Notes: generated from the letters alone by a model not told the origin. A DNA stretch of 40,539 bases from Candidatus Kaiserbacteria bacterium (GCA_016194455.1 JACQBN010000023.1:1-40539); one strand, 5' to 3'; numbered from the stretch's first letter, positions 1 to 10,159 are shown. A program made the numbers and translations.

Positions 1-9
1 AATATACAT

Positions 10-504
10 ATGTACCACAATCGTTCACGCGGCTTCACGCTCATAGAATTACTCGTCGTTATCGCCATCATCGGCATCCTCTCGGCGGTGGTGCTTGCTT
101 CGCTTAATACCGCACGCTCCAAGGGCAATGACGCGGCGGTGCAGTCCGACCTCTCGACCATCCAGACAGAGGCCGAAATATCCTACGCCAACCTCGGCAA
201 TTCTTACAATTCAACGGGCACGACGATTAACAGCACCACGTGCGTCGCGTCGCTGCCAGCCGCCGGCACCAATTCTATTCTCGGGGACGCGGTAATTCAG
301 AACGCCATTAAAGGTGCAAAGAACGCACAGAATGCCGACGGTTCTTGCGTGGTGAGCGCCACCGGTTACATGGTCGCGATGCCGCTGTCGAGCGGCGCGT
401 GGTGCGTCGACTCCACCGGCGTCGCGCGCAAGACGACTTCGGGCGGCACGGCCTATGCGAACGTCGCTGCGGCTTACACGAGTGCACAGGCTTCTTGCAA
501 CTAG
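10..504 (+). CDS. Type IV pilin-like prepilin (class III signal GFTLIELLVVIAIIGILSAVVLASLNTAR)
   Basis: ORF track translation; canonical G|FTLIE cleavage motif with hydrophobic alpha1. Confidence 0.93.
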   Translation: MYHNRSRGFTLIELLVVIAIIGILSAVVLASLNTARSKGNDAAVQSDLSTIQTEAEISYANLGNSYNSTGTTINSTTCVASLPAAGTNSILGDAVIQNAIKGAKNAQNADGSCVVSATGYMVAMPLSSGAWCVDSTGVARKTTSGGTAYANVAAAYTSAQASCN

Positions 505-507
505 TTC

Positions 508-1029
508 ATGAAGGCTCGTAAGGGGTTCACCCTCATAGAACTCCTCGTCGTCATTGCAATTATCGGCATTCTCTCCGCGGTGGTGCTCGCCTCGCTTAAT
601 ACCGCGCGGACGAAAGGCAGTGACGCGGGCGTGAAGGCGAATCTGGATACGGTCGCGACCCAGGCCGCTCTTTTCCTCACGAACAACAACAACTCCTACG
701 GCGTCTTCAACGACGGCAGTGGTGCTCCGACAACGTGCCCAGCGCCCAACGCCGCGGGCGCTGCCGTCTTCCACGATACGACTATTGAGAACGCGATAGC
801 AGCCGCTGCGCTTGACGCCGCTGCGACCATCTCCACCTACTGCGTCTCGACCGCCACCGCCTATGCGGCGGCGACCAAGCGCCCGGTGCCAGCCTCCGGC
901 GCGCCCACGACGTCCACCTTCTGGTGCGTGGACTCGACGGGCGTTAAATGCGGCAACGACGGCAGCGGTGGCGACAACGCCACACCTATCGTAAGTAACG
1001 CCTGCGTCGCCTGCACAACGACGAATTGA
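508..1029 (+). CDS. Second type IV pilin-like prepilin, tandem paralog of the preceding gene
   Basis: GFTLIELLVVIAIIGILSAVVLASLNTAR N-terminus almost identical to 10..504; different C-terminal domain. Confidence 0.93.
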   Translation: MKARKGFTLIELLVVIAIIGILSAVVLASLNTARTKGSDAGVKANLDTVATQAALFLTNNNNSYGVFNDGSGAPTTCPAPNAAGAAVFHDTTIENAIAAAALDAAATISTYCVSTATAYAAATKRPVPASGAPTTSTFWCVDSTGVKCGNDGSGGDNATPIVSNACVACTTTN

Positions 1030-1040
1030 TGTAGCGATTG

Positions 1041-1073
1041 AAACACGCGCGCCCCCTCGGGGCGCGCGTGTTT
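1041..1073 (+). terminator. Perfect 15-bp GC-rich hairpin ending in TTT, terminator-like, after the pilin pair
   Basis: aaacacgcgcgcccc / ctc / ggggcgcgcgtgttt. Confidence 0.8.
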
Positions 1074-1079
1074 GCTATC

Positions 1080-1847
1080 ATGGCTTCCATGCATGCGCTC
1101 GCACTCGTCGTTTTTTTTGGGTTGGGCGCGATTCTCGCGAGCTTCGTCGGCGTGGTGGCTGCGCGTCTCAACACCGGAATGCCTATCCTTTCCGGTCGTT
1201 CGCGCTGTGATGCTTGCGACAAAGTGCTCGAACCTCGCGCGCTGATGCCGATTTTTTCCTATTTCCTCTCGGGTGGCCGCGCCTTCTGCTGCGGGGCGCG
1301 CCTCTCGCCCCTTGCCCCGTTCTCGGAGCTACTGCTCGGCGCCCTCTTCGCACTCTCGTACAACAATCTTGGCCTCAAGTGGCCGCTACTTTTTTTCCTA
1401 ATCGCGCTCGCTCTCCTCGTGGCGCTCGTCCTGTACGATCTTGCGCACCAGATACTCCCGACCTCGCTGCTCTCTGCCTTCGTGCTTACTACGATCGCAT
1501 TCGCCCTCGTCAACACCTCAACTTCTGCACCTCTTAGCGCCTCACTCATGTTGGCAGGCTCGCTTGCGCTCCTGCTCGCTCTTATCCATCTGTTCTCCCG
1601 CGGCCGCTTTATGGGACTCGCGGACGCCCCCTTCGTCTTCGGCCTCGCGCTTCTTGCCGGGCCGCTCGCGTTCTCTGGTTTCCTCTATTCTTTCTGGATT
1701 GGCGCGATTATCGGCCTCGTCATCTTGGCGAAGAGGCCCGCCGGACATAGAATGGGAGTTGAGGTGCCGTTCGCTCCGTACTTGGCGGCCGGCTTCCTCC
1801 TCGCTATCTTCACCGGATGGAATCTTTTCACTCTCATCGGGCCCTGA
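1080..1847 (+). CDS. pilD: Prepilin peptidase (PilD/GspO-like aspartic protease)
   Basis: GxILASFVGVVAARL, CDAC motif, YDLAHQILP and MGLADAPF aspartates, multiple TM helices. The track ORF start at 1038 lies in the terminator hairpin, so ATG 1080 is preferred. Confidence 0.88.
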   Translation: MASMHALALVVFFGLGAILASFVGVVAARLNTGMPILSGRSRCDACDKVLEPRALMPIFSYFLSGGRAFCCGARLSPLAPFSELLLGALFALSYNNLGLKWPLLFFLIALALLVALVLYDLAHQILPTSLLSAFVLTTIAFALVNTSTSAPLSASLMLAGSLALLLALIHLFSRGRFMGLADAPFVFGLALLAGPLAFSGFLYSFWIGAIIGLVILAKRPAGHRMGVEVPFAPYLAAGFLLAIFTGWNLFTLIGP

Positions 1848-2491
1848 CTGCGCAGGCAGGCTTTACCCTGATCGAACTTTTGGTCGTCCTTGCGATCATT
1901 GCGGTCGTGACCGGGATCGTACTCACGAGCCAGAGCAGCTTCAATCGCACGCTCGTTGTAGCGAACACCGCCTACGATGTTGCGCTTACCCTGCGGAGCG
2001 CCGAGACTTACGGGCTGGGGAGTCGCGGCGTAGGCGCGCTCACCAACGCCGGCTACGGTATCGACTTCGAGAAGGCGACACCGAGCTCCTTCACTCTTTT
2101 TCTAGACAAATATCCGAGTGCGGGAGCCGCTTTCAGTTGCCACCCCGCTGCCGACCCGAGCGCACCCTCCGCCGAGCCGGGCGATTGCGTCTATGAGGCA
2201 GCCCAGGGCGAGAAAGTAAGTCTCTATACGCTCGGCAACGGCATCACCCTTTCCAACTTCTGCGCCTACGCAGGCGGTGCGTGGTCCTGTGCGGCCGACA
2301 CCCTCACTTCACTTGCGATCGTCTTCGCGCGGCCAAACCCGGTTGCCTTCATCAGTGCGAACGGCTCCTACTCGCTCACGACGCCCGCCTCCGCGGCCTG
2401 TCTCACGCTCTCCTCACCCGCGGGCGGCTCGCGCTACGTCTCCGTCAACTCCGTGGGTCGCATCACCGCGGGCGCCACCTCCTGCCCATGA
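1817..2491 (+). CDS. Pseudopilin, GspH/FimT-like (set A)
   Basis: AGFTLIELLVVLAIIAVVTGIVLTSQSSFNR prepilin motif; overlaps the next gene by ATGA. Confidence 0.85.
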   Translation: MESFHSHRALTAQAGFTLIELLVVLAIIAVVTGIVLTSQSSFNRTLVVANTAYDVALTLRSAETYGLGSRGVGALTNAGYGIDFEKATPSSFTLFLDKYPSAGAAFSCHPAADPSAPSAEPGDCVYEAAQGEKVSLYTLGNGITLSNFCAYAGGAWSCAADTLTSLAIVFARPNPVAFISANGSYSLTTPASAACLTLSSPAGGSRYVSVNSVGRITAGATSCP

Positions 2492-3030
2492 AAAACAAAA
2501 ACGGCTATACGCTCGTGGAACTCATCGTCGCGGTTGGGATGTTCGCGCTCATTATGACACTCGCCGCGGGCGCCTACCTCATCATGATCGGGGCGAGCCG
2601 CTCTGCACAGGCGACCGCGACCGGCATCAACTCGCTCTCCTTCGCGCTCGAGGACATGGTGCGTTCGGTGCGCACCGGGATCGGCTACAACTGTAACGCC
2701 CCTGGCGGCGGCGATTGTGCAAATGGCGGCAGCGCACTCTACTTCACCAATTCAAGCGGACAATCCACGACCTACGCCTTCCTAGGCGGAGCGCTCACCA
2801 AGAACGGCGTCGCCCTCACCGATTCAAGCGTCACCGTCAATGCTTCCAAGTCGCGCTTCTATGTGAGCGGCACCTTACCCTCCTGCGCGACGCATCCGCC
2901 GCCCCAGTCCTGCGACAACAACCAGCCCAACATCACCTTCCTCATCTCGGGCACCGTCTCGCCCGGACCGGGGAAGACGACCTCCTTCTCGATAGAGACG
3001 GGCGCCACGATGCGCGGCGACGATTTATAA
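2488..3030 (+). CDS. Pseudopilin, GspJ/PilW-like (set A)
   Basis: MKNKNGYTLVELIVAVGMFALIMTLAAGAYLIMI; start trimmed from ORF 2281..3030. Confidence 0.83.
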   Translation: MKNKNGYTLVELIVAVGMFALIMTLAAGAYLIMIGASRSAQATATGINSLSFALEDMVRSVRTGIGYNCNAPGGGDCANGGSALYFTNSSGQSTTYAFLGGALTKNGVALTDSSVTVNASKSRFYVSGTLPSCATHPPPQSCDNNQPNITFLISGTVSPGPGKTTSFSIETGATMRGDDL

Positions 3031-3032
3031 AT

Positions 3033-3590
3033 ATGAGAGGCTTCACCCTTCTTGAAACTCTGGTCGCGGTCACCATCCTCACGCTCGCGGTGGCGGGTCC
3101 CTTGACCTCCGCGAGCCGCGCGGTCATCGCGGCGCAGACCGCAAGTCAGCAGCTCACCGCCTCCTATCTCGCACAGGAGGGGATTGAATACGTGCGACTG
3201 ATGCGCGATGATGAGTCGCTCGCATTCTACTCCGGCGGCGGCCCCGCGTCCGCGTGGACCGACTTCATCACCGGTTCGTCTGCCTCTTCCATTACGGGCT
3301 GCCGCTCCTCCGCTTGCACGCTTGACCCCCTGAGCTCGATGGGCACGGGAAGCGGGCACTCACTCTCTCCCTGTTCGGGCAATTCCTGCGGGTCGCTCTA
3401 TCTGCGCCCCGACGGCATCTACACCGAGCAGTCGGGAGCCGCGGGCGCGGTCAAAACTCCCTACACGCGGACCCTCCAAGCGGTTGATATCTCCGCCTCG
3501 GACGAGCGCATCACTTCTAAAGTGCAATGGGTCTCGCGTGGCACGACCTACACCGTGTCCGTCACCGACCACCTCACGCCATGGGAATAA
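3033..3590 (+). CDS. Pseudopilin, GspI/PilV-like (set A)
   Basis: MRGFTLLETLVAVTILTLAVAGPLTSASRAVIAAQTA; start trimmed from ORF 2715..3590. Confidence 0.85.
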   Translation: MRGFTLLETLVAVTILTLAVAGPLTSASRAVIAAQTASQQLTASYLAQEGIEYVRLMRDDESLAFYSGGGPASAWTDFITGSSASSITGCRSSACTLDPLSSMGTGSGHSLSPCSGNSCGSLYLRPDGIYTEQSGAAGAVKTPYTRTLQAVDISASDERITSKVQWVSRGTTYTVSVTDHLTPWE

Positions 3591-4069
3591 AAACTTCACG
3601 CAGGGGATTCACTTTATTGATCGCCGTCATCTTCATGTCGGTGATGCTCTCGCTTGGGCTTGCACTCTCTTCGCTCGGCTACAAGCAGGAGGTGCTCGCC
3701 TCCTCCGCGATAGAGTCGCAGTACGCTTTCTACGCCGCCGACGCCGCGCTTGAGTGTGCGCTCTACGCCGACCAGCAGCAGAATCTCTTCGCCTACGATG
3801 AAAATCTTTCTGCCGCAACCCCGACGATGACCTGCGACGGCTCCATACCAATTTCTGCGACAACCCTCTCCCACACTCTAAGCCAGTGGGTAACGACCTC
3901 TCGCCTCTCCTTAGACTCGGGCAAGCGCTGCGCGGACGTAACGATCTATAAGCCAAACGGAGCGGGAACGAACTACCTCTTCTCGCAGGGCTACGACGTC
4001 GCCTGCAGCGTGGTCGCCTCTCCGGGCGCCGCGCGCTATGTCGCCCGCGGCCTTGAAGCGCAGTACTAG
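3581..4069 (+). CDS. PilX/GspK-like minor pilin without Glu5 (set A)
   Basis: MGIKTSRRGFTLLIAVIFMSVMLSLGLAL...ESQYAFYAADAALECALYAD; overlaps the previous gene by 10 nt. Confidence 0.8.
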   Translation: MGIKTSRRGFTLLIAVIFMSVMLSLGLALSSLGYKQEVLASSAIESQYAFYAADAALECALYADQQQNLFAYDENLSAATPTMTCDGSIPISATTLSHTLSQWVTTSRLSLDSGKRCADVTIYKPNGAGTNYLFSQGYDVACSVVASPGAARYVARGLEAQY

Positions 4070-6087
<2,018 letters not shown>

Positions 6088-6088
<1 letters not shown>

Positions 6089-6125
6089 AAAGAAACCGCC
6101 CGACCTACACGGCCGTAGCGGTTCT
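6088..6125. terminator. Hairpin between convergent ligA and the minus-strand hypothetical gene
   Basis: aaagaaaccgc ... gcggttcttt, one-nt bulge, A/T flanks on both sides. Confidence 0.6.
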
Positions 6126-6145
6126 TTGATAGTTCTGGCGATAGA

Positions 6146-6475
6146 TTACGTTGCCTCAGCAGCTCGGCGTTTCCTGATGACACGGCGCCACTCGGTGCTG
6201 AGAGCGCGGGCTTCTGCAATGTCCCCTGTTTCCCCCGTAAAGCTGTTTTCGCACCAGAAGCCACAAGTTTTGTCGCCAATCCCGACCGTGAGGTTGAGCT
6301 TATAACAGCCGCTGATGTGGTCGTCGTAAATTTGTCCCAGCACAGAAGAAGGACTATTGGTCATTTTCAGCCCGCTGAGAGAAATCGAAAAAGTTGCGTT
6401 CTTTCTCCACCAACTCGGCTTTTTCTTGTCGAGCAGTTTTACGCCCCTCGCGACGCGTTTTTGAATCGAAGCCAT
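6146..6475 (-). CDS. Hypothetical protein
   Basis: Intact ORF (track 6146..6538); AAGGAGG 5 nt upstream of ATG at 6475 (MASIQKRVARG...) supports the shorter start. Confidence 0.7.
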   Translation of the reverse strand: MASIQKRVARGVKLLDKKKPSWWRKNATFSISLSGLKMTNSPSSVLGQIYDDHISGCYKLNLTVGIGDKTCGFWCENSFTGETGDIAEARALSTEWRRVIRKRRAAEAT

Positions 6476-6579
6476 CGCTTCCTCCTTGGTTAGGTTGAAA
6501 TGGGCGGACTTACATCCGTGCCCAGTATATACATACATTACTTTTTGTCAAGCATTCGGGTACGTGATATATTTTATTT

Positions 6580-6873
6580 ATGGCGACGAGGGAGGAGGTG
6601 AAGAAGTTGGCGGCGCTGGCGCGGATCAGCGTGCCGGAAGGGCAGCTCGAGAAGTTTACGAAGGAATTCGACGCGATACTCGCGTACGTAAGCCAGCTTG
6701 AGGAGTTGAAGCTACCGAAGGGGCTCAAGGAAGAAAAGCCGATGCTACGAAATGTCTTTCGGGCAGATGAGAACCCCACGGCGCCAGGCGCGTGGACGAA
6801 AAAGCTGGTCGACGCGTTTCCTGAAAAGGAGAACGACTATTTGGTCGTGAAGCAGATCATCACGCATGAGTAA
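6580..6873 (+). CDS. gatC: Asp-tRNA(Asn)/Glu-tRNA(Gln) amidotransferase subunit C
   Basis: MATREEVKKLAALARISVPEGQLEKFTKEFDAILAYVSQLEEL. Confidence 0.93.
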   Translation: MATREEVKKLAALARISVPEGQLEKFTKEFDAILAYVSQLEELKLPKGLKEEKPMLRNVFRADENPTAPGAWTKKLVDAFPEKENDYLVVKQIITHE

Positions 6874-6877
6874 TCAC

Positions 6878-6947
6878 GCCGCCGTGCACAAAAAAGTGAG
6901 CGCTCCGGCCGCTAGGCCAATTCTACTCACTTTTTTTGCACGGCGGC
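6878..6947 (+). promoter_or_regulatory. Long near-perfect hairpin in the gatC-gatA intergenic region
   Basis: gccgccgtgcacaaaaaagtgag (6878-6900) pairs with ctcactttttttgcacggcggc with a one-nt bulge; loop contains a second small inverted repeat ggcc..ggcc. Confidence 0.75.
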
Positions 6948-6953
6948 TTTGAT

Positions 6954-8387
6954 ATGAAAAAGCCGAACGAAATGACGATTGTAGAAGCGGCGAAAAAGCT
7001 CCGCGCCAAAGAGTTTTCTGTTCGCGAGCTCTGGGACGCGTGCGCCGCGGCGGCGCACGCGCAGAATCCGGAGTTAAACGCATTCCTTGAGATTTTTGAC
7101 GCGGAGCAAGCGGACATTGAGGCCGCGCAGCGACGTATCGACCGTGAGGGAGATACGGCCCCGCCACTCTGCGGTATCCCGCTCGCGATTAAAGACAACA
7201 TTTTGATAGAAGGGAAGGTGGCAAGCGCCGCGTCGAAGATTTTAGAAAACTATCGTGCGCCCTACAGCGCGACCGTGATCGAGAAGCTGAAAGCGCAGAA
7301 TGCGCTCTTCGTCGGCCGGACCAACATGGACGAGTTCGGGATGGGCGCTTCGACCGAGAACTCCGCATTCGGCCCCACCAAGAACCCCCGCGATACCTCG
7401 CGCGTCCCGGGCGGCTCCTCCGGCGGCTCCGCCGCCTCCGTCGCCGCGCATCTCGCGCTTGGCGGCTACGGCACCGATACGGGCGGCTCCTGCCGACAGC
7501 CATCCGCCTACTGCGGCGTCGTCGGCTTCAAGCCCACCTACGGCGCCGTCTCGCGCTACGGCATTATCGCGCTCGGCTCGTCGCTCGATCAGGTGGGCGA
7601 GCTCGCCAACTCTGTCGCGGACGCCCGCATTCTTTTCGACGCGATACAAGGTCATGACCCACTTGATGCGACGACGCTTCCCGACAAGCTCTACGAGGTA
7701 TCGCAGACTCCAAAGCGTTTTCGCGTGGGAGTCCCGCAACATTTGCTCGAAGGGGTAGAACCCGACGTGCGCGCCGCTTTTGATACCACTCTCAATCGGC
7801 TGAGGGACGCTGGCCACGAGGTCGTAGACATAACACTTCCGACCAGCAAATATGCACTGCCGGTGTATTACATCGTTCTCCCCGCCGAAGCATCCACCAA
7901 TCTCGCCCGCTACGACGGCATGCGCTACGGCCTCGCGAAGCGCCTGCCCGCGCAGGCAGGAGGCAAGACTCTACTCGATGATTACGTGGAGACAAGAGCC
8001 GCGGGATTCGGCGATGAGCCAAAGCGCCGCATCTTGATCGGCACCTTCGTGCTCTCCGCGGGATACGTTGACGCGTACTACCGGAAGGCCGAGGCGGCCC
8101 GCGTTCTCTTGCGCAGAGAATATGATGAGGCGTTCAAGAAAGCGGACGTTATCGCGTTCCCTACGACGCCCTCTCCCGCATTCAAGTTTGGCGCGAAGTC
8201 CGACCCGGTCGCGATGTATCTCGAAGACGTCTTCACCGTGACCGCGAACCTCACCGGCATGCCCGCCATCTCGGTGCCCATGGGCGAGGTGGAGAGAGAA
8301 GGGAAGAAGCTGCCGGTTGGAATTCACTTCACCGCGCCGCATCAGGCAGAGGAGCGGCTCTTCAGGATTGCGAGTGCCGTATACTAG
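6954..8387 (+). CDS. gatA: Asp-tRNA(Asn)/Glu-tRNA(Gln) amidotransferase subunit A
   Basis: Amidase signature: LAIKDNILIEG, PGGSSGGSAASVAA, GTDTGGSCRQPSAYCGVVGFKPTYGAVSRYG; start after the hairpin at ATG 6954. Confidence 0.96.
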   Translation: MKKPNEMTIVEAAKKLRAKEFSVRELWDACAAAAHAQNPELNAFLEIFDAEQADIEAAQRRIDREGDTAPPLCGIPLAIKDNILIEGKVASAASKILENYRAPYSATVIEKLKAQNALFVGRTNMDEFGMGASTENSAFGPTKNPRDTSRVPGGSSGGSAASVAAHLALGGYGTDTGGSCRQPSAYCGVVGFKPTYGAVSRYGIIALGSSLDQVGELANSVADARILFDAIQGHDPLDATTLPDKLYEVSQTPKRFRVGVPQHLLEGVEPDVRAAFDTTLNRLRDAGHEVVDITLPTSKYALPVYYIVLPAEASTNLARYDGMRYGLAKRLPAQAGGKTLLDDYVETRAAGFGDEPKRRILIGTFVLSAGYVDAYYRKAEAARVLLRREYDEAFKKADVIAFPTTPSPAFKFGAKSDPVAMYLEDVFTVTANLTGMPAISVPMGEVEREGKKLPVGIHFTAPHQAEERLFRIASAVY

Positions 8388-8391
8388 GGGA

Positions 8392-9060
8392 ATGGATAAG
8401 GAGAAGGAGACTGCACCGGTGCACTGGCTCGCGCTTGCGGGCGTCGCCGTTGTCGTCGGGTTCGTCTTTGTCGTCGCATCCGGCGCCGGCGGCTCGCAGA
8501 TCAATCTCGAATATTTCTACCGCCTCCTCTATGATTGCATCTTCGGCTCCTGCTACGGCTCCATCGGGTTCGCAGGCTTCAGCGCCTGGCTCGCGCATCT
8601 CTGGGTTTCTATAACCATCATCGGCTATATCCTCGCGGCACTCGCGCTCGTCGTGATCGTCTATGCGACAGTCCGCCTTTTTGATTTGCGAGAGAAGGAG
8701 GAAAAGGAATACGGCACGCTCATCCTCGCGCCCGCAGAGGCCGAGGAGAACAAACGCTGGCTCCATATCGAATCGCTGATGGGGAGCACGAGCGCCTCCG
8801 ACTGGCGCCAGGCGATTATCGAGGCCGACATCATGCTGGACGATATGCTGGGGCGGCAGGGTTACACGGGCGCGGGTGTGGGCGAGAAGCTCCAGCAGGC
8901 GAACGCCGCGGACTTCGATACGCTCCAGGACGCCTGGGAGGCGCACAAGGTGAGGAACCAGATCGCGCACGAGGGATCCGCCTTTGCCCTCTCCGAAACG
9001 CTCGCACGCCGCACAATCGCGCGCTTCGAGGCCGTCTTCCGCGAGTTTGACGTGCTTTAG
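8392..9060 (+). CDS. Hypothetical membrane protein with TM helices and a cytoplasmic helical domain
   Basis: MDKEKETAPVHWLALAGVAVVVGFVFVVASG...; start trimmed from ORF 8317..9060. Confidence 0.8.
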   Translation: MDKEKETAPVHWLALAGVAVVVGFVFVVASGAGGSQINLEYFYRLLYDCIFGSCYGSIGFAGFSAWLAHLWVSITIIGYILAALALVVIVYATVRLFDLREKEEKEYGTLILAPAEAEENKRWLHIESLMGSTSASDWRQAIIEADIMLDDMLGRQGYTGAGVGEKLQQANAADFDTLQDAWEAHKVRNQIAHEGSAFALSETLARRTIARFEAVFREFDVL

Positions 9061-9083
9061 GTTGCCGCCTATACTAGGTCGAT

Positions 9084-9154
9084 AGCGGGGTAGAGTAACA
9101 GTAATTCGCGAGGCTCATAACCTCGAGATGCGGGTGCAATTCCCGCCCCCGCAA
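9084..9154 (+). tRNA. tRNA-fMet (CAU), initiator
   Basis: Hand-folded cloverleaf; anticodon loop CTCATAA; mismatched 1-72 (A.A), A11:U24 D-stem pair; 6 further acceptor pairs GCGGGG/CCCCGC; no encoded CCA. Confidence 0.85.
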
Positions 9155-9182
9155 CACGGTTGTGACGCCAGGAACTAGTACC
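9130..9182 (+). repeat. Direct repeat, copy 1 (T-arm/acceptor 3' end of tRNA-fMet plus flank)
   Basis: Ungapped hand alignment to 10061-10113: 39/53 identical, including 15-nt gcaacacggttgtga. Confidence 0.7.
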
Positions 9183-9197
9183 GTCCCCCATTGGGAT

Positions 9198-9211
9198 CAG
9201 TACAGTACCGC
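9198..9211 (+). repeat. cagtacagtaccgc motif copy
   Basis: Identical 14-mer also at 9923-9936; 12-nt core also at 10065-10076. Confidence 0.75.
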
Positions 9212-9285
9212 TCGGCATCACGTAAGCAAAAGCCGCCCGAAAGAACAGCTTTTGCGCTATTTGAATCGAGGCATATACTTCTTTT

Positions 9286-9915
9286 ATGTGGAATTGCAGA
9301 CGACTTAGAAAGTTTATTTTCAATGCGGTCATTTTCATTGCGGCTGTAGCAACCATCATCGGAGTCTATATTGGGGTGCAACAATTGAGATTGGCAGTCA
9401 TTCAGCTCAACGAATTGAATGCCAAAGCGCAGATTAGCATCACATGGGATTCTTTAACCCCCACTCTCACATTAAATCCCACGATTTCAAATCCTCTATC
9501 TTTTGCAATGATACCGCGCAATATTGGCGCGAATGACACGAACCATTGGGAGGTCGTTACCATTTTCTGTAATGGAGTAAATGTTTTGAAGCATGATTCT
9601 ACATGGACTTCGTCTCCACCAGGTTCAGGATACTTGTATTTTGTTTCTAGCACCCCGCTTCTGCACGACCAAGCAATATTCGACAACAAGGCAGATTCAA
9701 TTGGTCAGTTTCAGATTACGTTCTCAGTTAAGCCCTCCGCTCTGCCGATTTCAATTCCTCTGGCTGCAATTCAGACATCTGGACAACAAACTCTGCCAAC
9801 TGGCGAACTGGTTTCTTTTGCGATTGATAGTACAGCGTCATCTTCGTTCGAGTATTCGAACTTTTCAGATATCTTTAAGACTGGGTGTGTTGAAAACTCA
9901 ACGTCTCGCCAATAG
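9286..9915 (+). CDS. Hypothetical protein with N-terminal TM anchor
   Basis: FNAVIFIAAVATIIGVYIGV helix; AT-richer composition than flanks; plausible -10 TATACT at 9274-9279. Confidence 0.75.
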   Translation: MWNCRRLRKFIFNAVIFIAAVATIIGVYIGVQQLRLAVIQLNELNAKAQISITWDSLTPTLTLNPTISNPLSFAMIPRNIGANDTNHWEVVTIFCNGVNVLKHDSTWTSSPPGSGYLYFVSSTPLLHDQAIFDNKADSIGQFQITFSVKPSALPISIPLAAIQTSGQQTLPTGELVSFAIDSTASSSFEYSNFSDIFKTGCVENSTSRQ

Positions 9916-9922
9916 TCACGGT

Positions 9923-9936
9923 CAGTACAGTACCGC
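9923..9936 (+). repeat. cagtacagtaccgc motif copy
   Basis: Exact 14-mer match to 9198-9211. Confidence 0.75.
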
Positions 9937-10060
9937 CCCGCCTGTTCGCCCGTCAAAACTCACTGAAAACTCTCTAACTATCTCAAGGTCGACCCATACC
10001 GGCCCCCATCGACTGAGAGGGAAGAAAGGTGGCGAAAGAATCTTTGGATTGCTTGCAGTG

Positions 10061-10113
10061 GCGGGTACAGTACCGCTTCTGGCAACACGGTTGTGAGACA
10101 AGGAACCAGCACC
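10061..10113 (+). repeat. Direct repeat, copy 2 (degenerate tRNA-fMet 3' end plus flank)
   Basis: gcgggtacagtaccgcttctggcaacacggttgtgagacaaggaaccagcacc versus 9130-9182. Confidence 0.7.
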
Positions 10114-10159
10114 AGCCGCGGTTCTAGGGCAGCTGGGGATACAGCTCTTGACGTTGTGG

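Noticed and set aside
1038-1080. Upstream start codon for the prepilin peptidase (MKHARPLGARVFAI...)
   Set aside because: The extra 14 codons are the terminator-like hairpin itself; ATG 1080 gives a normal N-terminus.
1441-2196. 251-aa ORF overlapping pilD and the GspH-like gene in another frame
   Set aside because: Ser/Arg/Pro-rich frame-shadow translation spanning two well-supported genes.
9084-9154. Possible tRNA pseudogene
   Set aside because: Unusual D- and T-loops first suggested decay, but the stems pair fully, A11:U24 and the 1-72 mismatch fit an initiator, and the elongator tRNA-Met shows the same loop changes.
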